A DNA stretch of 64,000 nucleotides, from the NCBI RefSeq assembly GCF_030696805.1, contig NZ_JAUYRO010000037.1:124001-188000 (forward strand). The letters run 5' to 3'. This DNA is from Methyloversatilis sp. GTDB taxonomy: Bacteria > Pseudomonadota > Gammaproteobacteria > Burkholderiales > Rhodocyclaceae. Under the pieces are notes generated by a model. It searched no databases and was not told where the DNA came from. It saw nothing but the letters and a program-made list of their open reading frames with translations. How positions within the stretch are numbered: position 1 is the stretch's first letter; each line of letters begins with the position of its first letter. The position numbers were made by a program, and so were the translations under genes. Below, one piece after another: positions 37,706-46,314 of the stretch.

Positions 37706-38338
37706 TCAAGCCGCTGGCTGGTCGAGTTCGAACGCGCGGTGCAGCACGCGCACGGCGAGTTCGAGATACTTCTCGTCGAGCACCACCGACACCTTGATTT
37801 CGGAGGTCGAAATCATCTGGATGTTGATGCCCTCTTCGGCCAGCGTACGGAACATCTTGCTGGCGACACCCGGGTGCGAACGCATGCCGACGCCGACTGC
37901 CGACACCTTGCAGATCTTGTTGTCGCCCTTGATTTCGCGCGCGCCGATGTGCTGGCGCACGCCTTCGACGATTTCCATTGCCTTGGCGAATTCGCCGCGG
38001 TTGACCGTGAACGAGAAGTCGGTCGAGCCGTCGTGACCGACGTTCTGGATGATCATGTCGACGTCGATGTTGGCGTCGGCGATCGGGCCGAGTATCTGGT
38101 AGGCGATGCCCGGGCGGTCAGGCACGCCCAGTACGGTGATCTTGGCTTCGTCGCGGTTGAACGCGATGCCGGAAATGATGGGTTGTTCCATATTGGCTTC
38201 TTCCTCGACAGTAATCAGCGTGCCCGGACCTTCGTGGCCCTCGTCCTCGAAACTGGACAGCACGCGCAGCTTGACCTTGTACTTGCCTGCGAACTCGACC
38301 GAGCGGATCTGCAGCACCTTGGAGCCGAGACTCGCCAT
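37706..38338 (-). CDS. lysC: Aspartokinase, C-terminal regulatory part of a split lysC
   Basis: These 210 residues start MASLGSKVLQIRSVEFAGKY and carry the final part of the kinase domain and two ACT domains (VLGVPDRPGIAYQILGPI and ISTSEIKVSVVL), which bind lysine/threonine. It is directly in frame with the upstream piece (38339-38944) and separated from it by one TAA. The ATG follows the TAA at once, with GAGGA ten bases before it, so independent translation is possible. If translated, it must associate with the other piece to make a working enzyme. Confidence 0.85.
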   Translation of the reverse strand: MASLGSKVLQIRSVEFAGKYKVKLRVLSSFEDEGHEGPGTLITVEEEANMEQPIISGIAFNRDEAKITVLGVPDRPGIAYQILGPIADANIDVDMIIQNVGHDGSTDFSFTVNRGEFAKAMEIVEGVRQHIGAREIKGDNKICKVSAVGVGMRSHPGVASKMFRTLAEEGINIQMISTSEIKVSVVLDEKYLELAVRVLHRAFELDQPAA

Positions 38339-38944
38339 TTAGAGCATTTCCTCGAAGGTGATGCGGTCGAGACGGCGCGCTTCGGGAACGATGCGCGGGT
38401 CGGTGGTGTACACCCCGTCGACGTCGGTGAAGATCTGGCACTCGTCGGCTTTCAGTGCCGCCGCCAGTGCGACACCGGTGGTGTCGGAGCCGCCGCGGCC
38501 GAGCGTGGTGATGTTGCCGTCGGCATCCACACCCTGGAAACCGGCCACCACGACGACGTTGCCTTCATCGAGATCGCGCTTGATGTTGCGTTCGTCGATG
38601 GACAGGATGCGCGCCTTGGTGAATGCGCTGTCGGTCAGGATGCGCACCTGGCCGCCGGTGTAGCTGCGCGCCTTCAGACCGAGATCCTTCAGCGCCATCG
38701 ACAGCAGACCGATGGTGACCTGTTCGCCGGTCGAGGCGAGCACGTCGAGCTCGCGCGGATCGGGGGCCGGCGACACCTCTTTCGCGAGACCGAGCAGGCG
38801 GTTGGTTTCGCCGCTCATTGCCGACACCACGACGATCACCTGATCGCCGCGGGCAACGTAGCGCGCGACGCGGCGCGCCACGCTCTTGATGCGGTCGGGC
38901 TTGCCGACCGACGTACCGCCGTATTTCTGGACTATGAGGGCCAT
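38339..38944 (-). CDS. lysC: Aspartokinase, N-terminal catalytic part of a split lysC
   Basis: These 201 residues begin [19 protein letters not shown] (the KFGGTS-type ATP-binding motif) and include [42 protein letters not shown] and [13 protein letters not shown]. They end EEML at TAA 38341-38339. In homologous LysC proteins this position is a Glu within EEMLEMASLGSK, so a GAA-to-TAA change explains the break. The whole unit would be 412 residues, the normal length. The start at 38944 matches the family. The enzyme makes aspartyl phosphate, the first step to lysine, threonine, methionine and diaminopimelate. Confidence 0.85.
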   Translation of the reverse strand: MALIVQKYGGTSVGKPDRIKSVARRVARYVARGDQVIVVVSAMSGETNRLLGLAKEVSPAPDPRELDVLASTGEQVTIGLLSMALKDLGLKARSYTGGQVRILTDSAFTKARILSIDERNIKRDLDEGNVVVVAGFQGVDADGNITTLGRGGSDTTGVALAAALKADECQIFTDVDGVYTTDPRIVPEARRLDRITFEEML

Positions 38945-39105
38945 CTGTACTTCCGCAGCGTTATACGAAAACCGGCGATTGTAACCGATCCGCCCCGGCA
39001 GCATGCCGCGCTGCGCCGCCAACGGATGACCGCAGACACGACTGCACAGATCACTGCAAAGCGTTATCGTGACTCGAATCGTGTTGCAAAATTATGCAAA
39101 TCTGT

Positions 39106-39135
39106 TTGATGCAGGACGACGTGATCATTTATACT
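39106..39135 (+). promoter_or_regulatory. Sigma-70-type promoter of the XRE regulator gene
   Basis: TTGATG (39106-39111) and TATACT (39130-39135) are separated by 18 bases. A palindromic operator lies immediately downstream. The rest of the 38945-39263 gap holds no gene. Confidence 0.65.
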
Positions 39136-39140
39136 GAATT

Positions 39141-39166
39141 TCTCCTATGACTTAAGTGATAGGAGA
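39141..39166. promoter_or_regulatory. 26-bp palindromic operator
   Basis: Arms TCTCCTATGACTT and AAGTGATAGGAGA are complementary except for one central-arm mismatch, giving a near-perfect 26-bp palindrome with CTTAAG at the centre. It lies just after the -10 box and about 100 bases before the XRE gene, as expected for autorepression. Confidence 0.7.
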
Positions 39167-39263
39167 TTAGCGGCCTGTTTATGCGAATCAGCAAGTCGCC
39201 CGGACCGGACTTTCAAGGCAGGCGCGGCTGGGTCGTCATCCACTTCTTTCAAGGACAACGAGC

Positions 39264-39557
39264 ATGAAATCCACTGACAACATCGACGCACGAGAGATTC
39301 GCAAGAAGCTTGGCATGAACCAGTCGCAATTCTGGTCGCGCCTCGGCGTAACACAAAGCGGCGGCTCCCGCTACGAAAGCGGCCGCAACATGCCCAAACC
39401 TGTTCAGGCTCTGCTGCGTCTGGTTCACGTCGAACAGATCGACATCAGCAAGATCCGTCGCGAAGACATGGATGTCATCGAATATCTGCGCGCGACCGAT
39501 CCGGAAAACTTCAAGCGTCTGAAGAAGGAAGCCCGGGCGCACCGCAAGGCTGGCTGA
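39264..39557 (+). CDS. XRE-family helix-turn-helix regulator
   Basis: This 97-residue protein has an XRE-type DNA-binding domain (EIRKKLGMNQSQFWSRLGVT then YESGRNMPKPV) and a charged C-terminal tail. It is flanked by its own promoter and palindromic operator upstream and a strong terminator downstream, so it forms a single-gene unit. Its targets beyond itself are unknown. Confidence 0.85.
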   Translation: MKSTDNIDAREIRKKLGMNQSQFWSRLGVTQSGGSRYESGRNMPKPVQALLRLVHVEQIDISKIRREDMDVIEYLRATDPENFKRLKKEARAHRKAG

Positions 39558-39581
39558 TACACAATCAGCCGCACAGAAAAG

Positions 39582-39607
39582 AGGAAGGCTCTGCCTTCCT
39601 TTTTTTT
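39582..39607 (+). terminator. Rho-independent terminator
   Basis: An 8-bp stem AGGAAGGC / GCCTTCCT with a 3-base loop is followed by eight Ts. Confidence 0.93.
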
Positions 39608-39639
39608 CGTTCACGGCGAGGCTTCAAGCGCAGGGACTG

Positions 39640-39975
39640 TGGGAGCAGCGCGGGGGTCTCAGCGAGCACTGCTCGCCGCCCGCGAAGCCGGTCGGCCATG
39701 CAGGGCCGACCGTGGGAGGCTCCTACGAAAACCGCGACGGTGTTGCCTTGCGTAGGAGCGGACCCCGTCCGCGATAGGCGCGTTGATCAAGCGACGTCGC
39801 CATTTCAAAGACGGGGATCGCCTGCGGGGCAGGCTCCTACGAAAACCTCGAAGGCTTCATGACTGACGCCGTTTTTCGTAGGAGCGGACCCCGTCCGCGA
39901 TAGGCGCATTGATCAAGCGACATCTCTTGTTCGGAACCGGTCGGCCATGCAGGGCCGACCGTGAATCGCCGCTCT
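39640..39975 (+). repeat. REP-like composite repeat cluster 7
   Basis: It contains one type B unit (about 39640-39730), two type A hairpins (39750-39780 and 39877-39907), and a partial type B hairpin (about 39936-39965, GGTCGGCC/GGCCGACC). It lies between the convergent XRE gene and the end of the secretion operon. Confidence 0.85.
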
Positions 39976-40011
39976 CACAATGGCGGTGCCCCCGGGACAC
40001 GACGCGTGCCG

Positions 40012-42330
40012 TCAGGGCTTGATCGAGATCTCGGCTGCGGACGGGGGCGACACCGGCAGCGGGTTGCCGTCGGCGCCGAGCAAGGTGACGCTGCCGACCT
40101 GCACGCTGGTGCTGCCGATCGGTGCCGTCGGGCTGACCCGGAAGCGCACCTCGCTGCGCGCCTCCTGACCGTCGCTTCCGGCAATGCTGACCGTTGTCCG
40201 GCCCGGCGCAGTGACGTTGCCCTGCGCCGTCAGCACGTTCGGGTCATACACCAGCTCGACCGTCGCCGGCTGGGCGCCGACCGGTACCGTCATCGACACG
40301 GACACGCTGGCTTCGCCGCCAATCGCCGCATCACCGGTCGATTGCATGCGCAACTCGACCTGCGCAGAGGCGTCCGCCGGTTCGTCGCCCGGACCCGGAT
40401 CCGGCGGTTCGGGCACCACCGGACGAGCGATCGGCGCAGCCGCGGCGGCCGCTCCTCCGCCACTCGAACTCGACAGGCGCATGCCCTGATCCTTGCCGGT
40501 CTTGCGCACCGACAGCGACGGCGCACCGACCGCTGCTTCGGTACCGGCAGCGAGCGCCGGCATGATGTGCGCCGGACGATTCAGGTTGCGCACGATGCGC
40601 GGGGTGATCAGCAGCACGATTTCAGTCTTGTTGGTGCTGTTGCGTTCGCTCGAAAACAGCTTGCCGATGATGGGCAGATCGCCCAGCCCGGGCAGGCGCG
40701 ACGCGCTGGAACGCTCTTCGTCGGAAATCAGGCCGGCGAGGATCTGCGTTTCGCCGTCCTTCAGACGCAGCGCGGTCGCGGTCGACCGGGTGCCGATCTG
40801 GTACGCAAGCGAACTTTGCGGGCCCTGCACTTCGCGCACCACGCTCGACACTTCGAGCGTCATCTTGATGTCGACGTCGTCTTCAAGGTGGATCAGCGGC
40901 TCGACGTCGAGCTTCAGACCGACATCAAGATAGGTGACCGATGCCGACACGCCGACATTGGCGGTCGAGGTGGTCGTGAACACCGGCAGCTTTTCGCCGA
41001 TGTGCACCTTGGCCTTTTCCTTGTTCTTCACGCGGATGCGCGGATTGGCCAGCAGATTGGCCGAGCCGTCCTGCTTGCGCAGGTTCAGGATGAGACCCGG
41101 GTTGGAAATGTAGCCGGTGAGGTCGCTGATGTCGCTGAGCGGCACGACGCCGGGCGCGATTTCCTGGCCGGGCAGCTGCACCACATTGCTGGTCACGCCG
41201 GCGGCGGTCGACTGCTGGATCACCTGCTGCTGCGAACGCAGCGCGCCGAAGCCGATCTGGTCCGGGAAATCCAGCCCCAGTTCCTTCAGCTTGTTGCTGC
41301 TGACTTCGAGTACCTCGACCTCCAGCATCACTTCGGGTTCGGCCACATCGACCGATTCCACCAGTTGTTCGGCCAGACGCACCGCGTCGGCGGTGTCCTT
41401 CATCACGATGAGATTGATGCGCTCATCTATATAGATGTCCTTGGTTTTGACCACCGTCTTGATCAGGTTCTGCACCTGCTTGGCTTCTGCATTGACGAGG
41501 AAGAAGGTGCGCGTGACCATTTCCTTGTACTCGCGCTGCTTGGCTGCGGTGTTCGGGTAGATCAGCACGGTGTTGTCCGACAGCACGCTGCGTTCGAGCT
41601 GGTTGGTGATCAGGATGAGCCGCATCACCTCGGCCACCGTCGTGTTGCGCACGAACAGCGTCACTTTCAGGTCGGACCGCACGTCCTTGTCGAACACGAA
41701 GTTGATGCCGGTCGAGCGGGCGATTGCCTCGAATACATTGCGCAGCGAGGTGTCGCGGAATTCCAGCGTGACCGGCTTCTGGAACAGACCGCCCAGTTCG
41801 GCCGGCGCGGTCTGCTTCGGGCGGGCCTGTTCGACTTCTCGCAGCATTTCGCGCGCGGCGCTGTGCGTGTTGTCCTGTTCGAGCACATTGCGCAGGCGCG
41901 CCTCGGCGCCACCCATGTCCTTGCGTTCGAGCAGCGTGCGCGCTTCGCGCACCATCGCGTCGTGTCGCACGCCACGCGTCATCTGGTCGCGGATGAACTG
42001 GGCGCGCTGGTTGCGCGGGTCGAGCGTCTGCGCCTTGTCGAGCGCCGCGGTGACTTCGTCGCGCCGGCCGGCCAGACGGGCGTTTTCCGCCTGCGCCAGC
42101 AACTTGGATACGGCGACTTCGCGCTGGCGAAAAAAGGTGGCGCGGAATTCGGGGTTGTCCGGCACTTCCCTGGTCGCCTGTTCGAACAGGCTGAGCGCAC
42201 GTTCCTGTTCGCCACTGATCAGCGCCTTCTTGCCGTCCTCGAATGCCTGATTGGCGGCACACCCGGCAAGGGTGACGGCGAGAAACGCAAAAATGAGCGC
42301 GCGCAGGCGGGCCGGCTGGAATGCAATCAT
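40012..42330 (-). CDS. gspD: Secretin, GspD-like lipoprotein with TPR and cohesin-like C-terminus
   Basis: This 772-residue outer-membrane secretin has a lipoprotein signal (LAVTLAGCAA), a TPR-like helical region (about 25-165), an N0/secretin short domain with VTLEFRDTSLRNVFEAIARS, an N1-type domain, the secretin core with ANPRIRVKNKEKAKVHIGEK and the signature end GLGDLPIIGKLFSS. An unusual extra C-terminal part (about 600-772) has a Ser/Gly/Pro linker and a beta-sandwich resembling cohesin. It forms the outer-membrane pore of the secretion or pilus machine encoded upstream. The start overlaps the preceding gene by ATGA. Confidence 0.9.
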   Translation of the reverse strand: MIAFQPARLRALIFAFLAVTLAGCAANQAFEDGKKALISGEQERALSLFEQATREVPDNPEFRATFFRQREVAVSKLLAQAENARLAGRRDEVTAALDKAQTLDPRNQRAQFIRDQMTRGVRHDAMVREARTLLERKDMGGAEARLRNVLEQDNTHSAAREMLREVEQARPKQTAPAELGGLFQKPVTLEFRDTSLRNVFEAIARSTGINFVFDKDVRSDLKVTLFVRNTTVAEVMRLILITNQLERSVLSDNTVLIYPNTAAKQREYKEMVTRTFFLVNAEAKQVQNLIKTVVKTKDIYIDERINLIVMKDTADAVRLAEQLVESVDVAEPEVMLEVEVLEVSSNKLKELGLDFPDQIGFGALRSQQQVIQQSTAAGVTSNVVQLPGQEIAPGVVPLSDISDLTGYISNPGLILNLRKQDGSANLLANPRIRVKNKEKAKVHIGEKLPVFTTTSTANVGVSASVTYLDVGLKLDVEPLIHLEDDVDIKMTLEVSSVVREVQGPQSSLAYQIGTRSTATALRLKDGETQILAGLISDEERSSASRLPGLGDLPIIGKLFSSERNSTNKTEIVLLITPRIVRNLNRPAHIMPALAAGTEAAVGAPSLSVRKTGKDQGMRLSSSSGGGAAAAAAPIARPVVPEPPDPGPGDEPADASAQVELRMQSTGDAAIGGEASVSVSMTVPVGAQPATVELVYDPNVLTAQGNVTAPGRTTVSIAGSDGQEARSEVRFRVSPTAPIGSTSVQVGSVTLLGADGNPLPVSPPSAAEISIKP

Positions 42331-42854
42331 GGGGCGCTTCCGATGGTCAGGGTCTGTCGCTGCTTGAGCGGTTCGAACATGAAGGTGACGGCCGTAGCCG
42401 TCACCGATTCAACACGGTACTGGTTGTTCAGCAGGTCGCCAGCGCGCGCCGGCAAAATGCGGTCGCCCTGGGCGAGGAACACGGTGATGCCGCCCTCCTC
42501 CATCAGCTTGCCCTGATAGCGGAACGGCAGCGGCGGCGCGACCGGTGCCGGCGGCGGCCCCTTGCGCGCAGCGATCGCCGCAAGCGCTGCCGGCGACGGT
42601 GCGGGCGGCAGGAAGCTGTGCGTGGCGAACAGGTCGCGCCCGACTTCGGCTGCGGCACGCAGCGGTGCGTCGGCGATCAGCACACCGGGCGCCTCACCTG
42701 CCGCCGCCACGGCGCGCGCGGCACTGGACGGGCGACGGGTGTCGGCCGCAGACGGCTCGGCACCGGTTTCGTCACCGGTTTCGTCGCCCAGACCGGCGAC
42801 ATACCACACGGCCGCCAGCGTGGCGGCCAGTGCCGCGATCAGACCGCGGTTCAT
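42327..42854 (-). CDS. PilP/GspC-like secretion component
   Basis: This 175-residue protein has an N-terminal membrane helix, a low-complexity linker (with GDETGDETGAE) and a C-terminal beta domain (PFRYQGKLMEEGGITVFLAQ then RILPARAGD) like the PilP or GspC HR domain, which links the inner-membrane complex to the secretin. It is joined to gspD and to the upstream gene by ATGA overlaps. Confidence 0.75.
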   Translation of the reverse strand: MNRGLIAALAATLAAVWYVAGLGDETGDETGAEPSAADTRRPSSAARAVAAAGEAPGVLIADAPLRAAAEVGRDLFATHSFLPPAPSPAALAAIAARKGPPPAPVAPPLPFRYQGKLMEEGGITVFLAQGDRILPARAGDLLNNQYRVESVTATAVTFMFEPLKQRQTLTIGSAP

Positions 42855-43387
42855 AGGGTGTCCCTCATGAGGATGGACACGCGCACGCTGGCATCGACAT
42901 TGCCGCGCGCGATGTCTTCGCGGCGCAACACGACCTCTTCCACCAGCACGGCCGGCGACACCTGCTCGATTTCCGCGAGCCAGGTGCGCAGCGCCGGGTA
43001 GCTGCCGCGCAGCGGAAACAGATATTCCTGCCGCGCATAGCCGGCACCTACCGGCTGCGACTCGCGGCTTTCGACGCGCGCCAGCACGAGCTTGTTGCGC
43101 CCGGCCGCCAGCGACAGCGCTTCGAGTATCGACGGCATGCGCGCGCGCGGCACGAGAGAAGCGTCGAAGCGGTCGAGCTGTTCGCGCGGCGATTCCACCG
43201 TGCGGCCCAGCGACAGGCGCTCGGCCAGCGCGCTGCGCTCGCCTTCGAGCAGGCCCAGTTCGGCTTCGAGCGGCGCCGTGGCGCCAAGATGGATGGCCAG
43301 CGCAAACGCGAGCAGCGCCGCGCCGAGCGCGCCCGCCCAGCCGGCACGCGACGCGGCGTATATCAGACGGGCGCGCAGCATGTTCAT
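42851..43387 (-). CDS. PilO/GspM-like inner-membrane component
   Basis: This protein of about 178 residues has one transmembrane helix (GALGAALLAFALAIHL), a coiled coil and a ferredoxin-like domain (ALRTWLAEIEQVSPAVLVEEV). It fits PilO or GspM. The ATG at 43387 overlaps the upstream stop (ATGA), so I prefer it to upstream starts. Confidence 0.75.
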   Translation of the reverse strand: MNMLRARLIYAASRAGWAGALGAALLAFALAIHLGATAPLEAELGLLEGERSALAERLSLGRTVESPREQLDRFDASLVPRARMPSILEALSLAAGRNKLVLARVESRESQPVGAGYARQEYLFPLRGSYPALRTWLAEIEQVSPAVLVEEVVLRREDIARGNVDASVRVSILMRDTL

Positions 43388-43950
43388 GCGCCCCTCCACT
43401 GCAGGCGCAGCGAAAACGCGACCACCTGCAGGCCGTCGCGCTCCTTCAGTTCGAACACCTCGATGCGCGGCGCACTGACCGCCTGTGCATCGGCGAAGGA
43501 TTCGGCATAGGCGAACAGCGCATTCAGGTCGCGCGCCTCACCGGTCACGCGCAGCACGCCGCGTGCGGCATCGGGTTCGACCGACAGCAGCGCCACGTCA
43601 TCCTTGCCGCGCGCTTCAAGTTCGGCGAACAGCGGCTGCCATTCGCGTGCGCGCTGCAGCGAAAGCTTGCGCGCCACGTCGATGCGCGCGCGCAACGCCG
43701 GATCATCCTGCTCGCGGCGCGCCAGCACGCGCGCCTGTTCGGCCTTGCGCGCCGCACGCCGGTTGTCGTCACGCAACGCAGCGACTTCGTCTTCGGTGGT
43801 CTGCCAGCGATCGAACGACGCGAAAGCGGTGACGGCGCCGACAGCCAGCAGCAGCCAGCCCAGCCAGCCCGGCGCGTGACGCCGTTGTACGAAATCAAGT
43901 TCGGGGGTCGGTGGCCGGGTGCCCGGCCGCGCGATCGACAGCGGCTTCAT
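43384..43950 (-). CDS. PilN/GspL-C-terminal-like inner-membrane component
   Basis: This 188-residue protein has a cytoplasmic tail, one membrane helix (WLGWLLLAVGAVTAFASF), a coiled coil and a ferredoxin-like domain (VALLSVEPDAARGVLRVTGE). This is the PilN layout. It should pair with the PilO-like protein. Confidence 0.75.
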   Translation of the reverse strand: MKPLSIARPGTRPPTPELDFVQRRHAPGWLGWLLLAVGAVTAFASFDRWQTTEDEVAALRDDNRRAARKAEQARVLARREQDDPALRARIDVARKLSLQRAREWQPLFAELEARGKDDVALLSVEPDAARGVLRVTGEARDLNALFAYAESFADAQAVSAPRIEVFELKERDGLQVVAFSLRLQWRGA

Positions 43951-44657
43951 GCGGCCACCCCGCCGGTGACACAGCGCCAGCCGCGCGGCAGGTTCATCGA
44001 AGGCGCGCCCTGGACGAACAGCTGGCCGCCATCGAGCGCACCGTCGAACAGGCTGAGTCGGCGTTCCAGCAGCGCCGGCAACGCGGCCGAATCACCCAAC
44101 GCCTCGCCGCGCATGTGCAGCCAGCGCCCGCCCGACCACAGGCCCATGCACAGCCAGCCGCGCTGAAGCTGCGCGAAACCGCCCAGTGCGGCGCTGCCGC
44201 CAAAGCCTGCATAGGCGCGCAACCAGGCCGGCTGCACGCTGGCCAGCCGCACGCCGGTTGCCGCCGCCCAGGCGACAAGCGCCTGAACCAGCGCCGTGTC
44301 CATACCGCAGGCCAGCACGCGCTCGGCGGGCTGGGCGTCCCAGGCGAAGGTCCAGCCCTGAGCGGCGGTGCCGAACACTTCCATCATGCGGGCGCGCACC
44401 AGCGCCTGCACCTCGTCGCGCCCGGCCACGCCGGGCGGCAGGTCGACGACCTGCCAGCGCGTCCAGGCGTTGTCGATCGACACCTCGACCGACGCGCGGC
44501 GCGGCGTGGCAGCGGCCGGAATGCGGGCCAGCGCGGCCGCCAGCGAGTCGTGCGCCAGCGGCTGCGTATCGGCATGCAGACGTTCGCCCGCGCGCGCCAG
44601 CGACAGGCCGTGCGGACCGACCTCAAGCAGCAATGACCTAGACGACAAAAGTGACAC
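43947..44657 (-). CDS. PilM/GspL-N-terminal-like cytoplasmic component
   Basis: This 236-residue protein resembles the actin-like cytoplasmic module of PilM/GspL (LLLEVGPHGLSLARAG), but is shorter than typical PilM of about 350 residues. It has a GTG start at 44657 and overlaps gspE by 20 bases. Assignment rests mostly on position and size. Confidence 0.6.
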   Translation of the reverse strand: MSLLSSRSLLLEVGPHGLSLARAGERLHADTQPLAHDSLAAALARIPAAATPRRASVEVSIDNAWTRWQVVDLPPGVAGRDEVQALVRARMMEVFGTAAQGWTFAWDAQPAERVLACGMDTALVQALVAWAAATGVRLASVQPAWLRAYAGFGGSAALGGFAQLQRGWLCMGLWSGGRWLHMRGEALGDSAALPALLERRLSLFDGALDGGQLFVQGAPSMNLPRGWRCVTGGVAA

Positions 44658-46314
44658 GGTTCAATTCCGTCAGACTGGTTTCACCACTGGCCACCAGCAC
44701 CAGACCCGCTTCGCGCAGCGTGCGCGTGCCGCGCGCCCGCGCGGCCTCTTTCAATTGCCGCATCGGCGCACGCGTCACGATCAGTTCGCGCAGTTCGTCG
44801 TCGAGCACCAGCAACTCGGCAATGGCGCGACGCCCCTTGTAGCCGGTGCCGCGGCAATGACCGCAGCCGGACCCGGCGCGATAGTCGTAGCCGACGGCGT
44901 CGGCCAGACCCGACTCGGCCAGCAGCGCGGCGTCAGGCTGCTGCGCGACCGAACAGTGGCGGCAATTCAGGCGCAGCAGACGCTGCGCGACGATGCCATT
45001 GAGCGCCGACACCAGGTTGTACGGGTCGACACCCATGTGCAGGAAGCGGCCGATCACGTCGAACACATTGTTGGCGTGCACCGTGGTCAGCACGAGGTGA
45101 CCGGTCAGCGCGGCCTGCACCGCGATTTCGGCGGTTTCTCCGTCGCGGATTTCGCCCACCATGATCTTGTCCGGGTCGTGCCGCAGCACCGAACGCAAGC
45201 CGCGCGCGAAGGTGAGGCCCTTCTTCTCGTTGACCGGAATCTGCAGCACCCCGGGCAACTGGTATTCGACCGGGTCTTCGATGGTGATGATCTTGTCGAG
45301 ACCGTGGTTGATTTCGCCGATGGTCGCGTACAGCGAGGTTGTCTTGCCGGAGCCGGTCGGGCCGGTCACCAGCAGCATGCCGTAGGGTTCGGCCGCCAGC
45401 TTGCGCATGGCGGCGCGCGCGATGTCGTCGAAGCCCAGGCTTTCCAGCGACAGCGCCTGCAGTTCCTGCGTCAGGTGGTCCTTGTCGAGCACGCGCAGCA
45501 CCGCGTCTTCGCCGTGCACGCTGGGCATGATGGACACGCGCAGGTCGATGTCGCGACCGGCGTAGGCCACCTTGAAGCGACCGTCCTGCGGCACGCGCCG
45601 CTCGGCAATGTCGAGTTCGGCCAGCACCTTGATGCGCGATACCACCTGTTCGGCGGTGTCGGCGCCGGCGATCTGGCCGATCCGTACCATCACGCCGTCG
45701 ATGCGATATTTGACCTGCATGCCAGCAGGCACCGATTCGAGGTGGATGTCGGACGCCGCCTGCTTGAGCGCGTCGTACAGCGTGGAATTGACCACCCGCA
45801 CGACCGGGCTGGCGTCGTCGGCGATGCGCGCCAGCGACAGCACTTCGGCCGAACTGGCGCTGACCCGGTCGCTGTCGTCGAGCAGGCCGGTCGAGGCGCG
45901 CTGGCTGTCTTCGTAGCGCGCCAGCGCGGCGGTGATGTCGTCACGTGTCGCCACGCGCAGTTCGAAACTGGCGGGCAGTGTGGCGGCCAGCCAGTCCTGC
46001 AGCGCGCCGTCGTAGGGGTCGGCGACGACGGCGATCAGATGGCCGGATTCGTCGACAGCCACCAGCACAGCACGCGCCAGCGCCTCGGAAAAGCGGATGC
46101 GTTCGAGCGAAGGCGTGAGCGCGTTGAGCGCGGCGCTGTTCATCGCCGGCAGGCCGAGCTGGGCGGCGACGCGGACGCACATCGCATCGGGCGTGTCGCC
46201 CGACAGATCGATCAGCGCCTGCATGATCGAGCCGCGTCCGGCACGCAACCGGGCACGGGCGATCAGGTCGACAGGCACACCCTGCGGCGCGCCGGCTGGC
46301 AGGGGTGCGTTCAT
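44638..46314 (-). CDS. gspE: Secretion ATPase GspE/PilB-like
   Basis: This 558-residue traffic ATPase has an N-terminal MshEN-like domain, Walker A LLVTGPTGSGKTT, Asp box, Walker B IMVGEIRDGETAEIAVQAAL, the His box HLVLTTVHAN, and a tetracysteine zinc motif (CRHC then CGHCRGTGYKGR). It powers pseudopilus assembly. The start overlaps the gspF stop by ATGA. Confidence 0.95.
   Translation of the reverse strand: MNAPLPAGAPQGVPVDLIARARLRAGRGSIMQALIDLSGDTPDAMCVRVAAQLGLPAMNSAALNALTPSLERIRFSEALARAVLVAVDESGHLIAVVADPYDGALQDWLAATLPASFELRVATRDDITAALARYEDSQRASTGLLDDSDRVSASSAEVLSLARIADDASPVVRVVNSTLYDALKQAASDIHLESVPAGMQVKYRIDGVMVRIGQIAGADTAEQVVSRIKVLAELDIAERRVPQDGRFKVAYAGRDIDLRVSIMPSVHGEDAVLRVLDKDHLTQELQALSLESLGFDDIARAAMRKLAAEPYGMLLVTGPTGSGKTTSLYATIGEINHGLDKIITIEDPVEYQLPGVLQIPVNEKKGLTFARGLRSVLRHDPDKIMVGEIRDGETAEIAVQAALTGHLVLTTVHANNVFDVIGRFLHMGVDPYNLVSALNGIVAQRLLRLNCRHCSVAQQPDAALLAESGLADAVGYDYRAGSGCGHCRGTGYKGRRAIAELLVLDDELRELIVTRAPMRQLKEAARARGTRTLREAGLVLVASGETSLTELNRVTFVV

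Noticed and set aside
39961-42516. An 851-codon plus-strand frame opposite gspD
   Set aside because: Its translation has no protein-like domain and mirrors the secretin gene, which has clear motifs and operon overlaps on the other strand.
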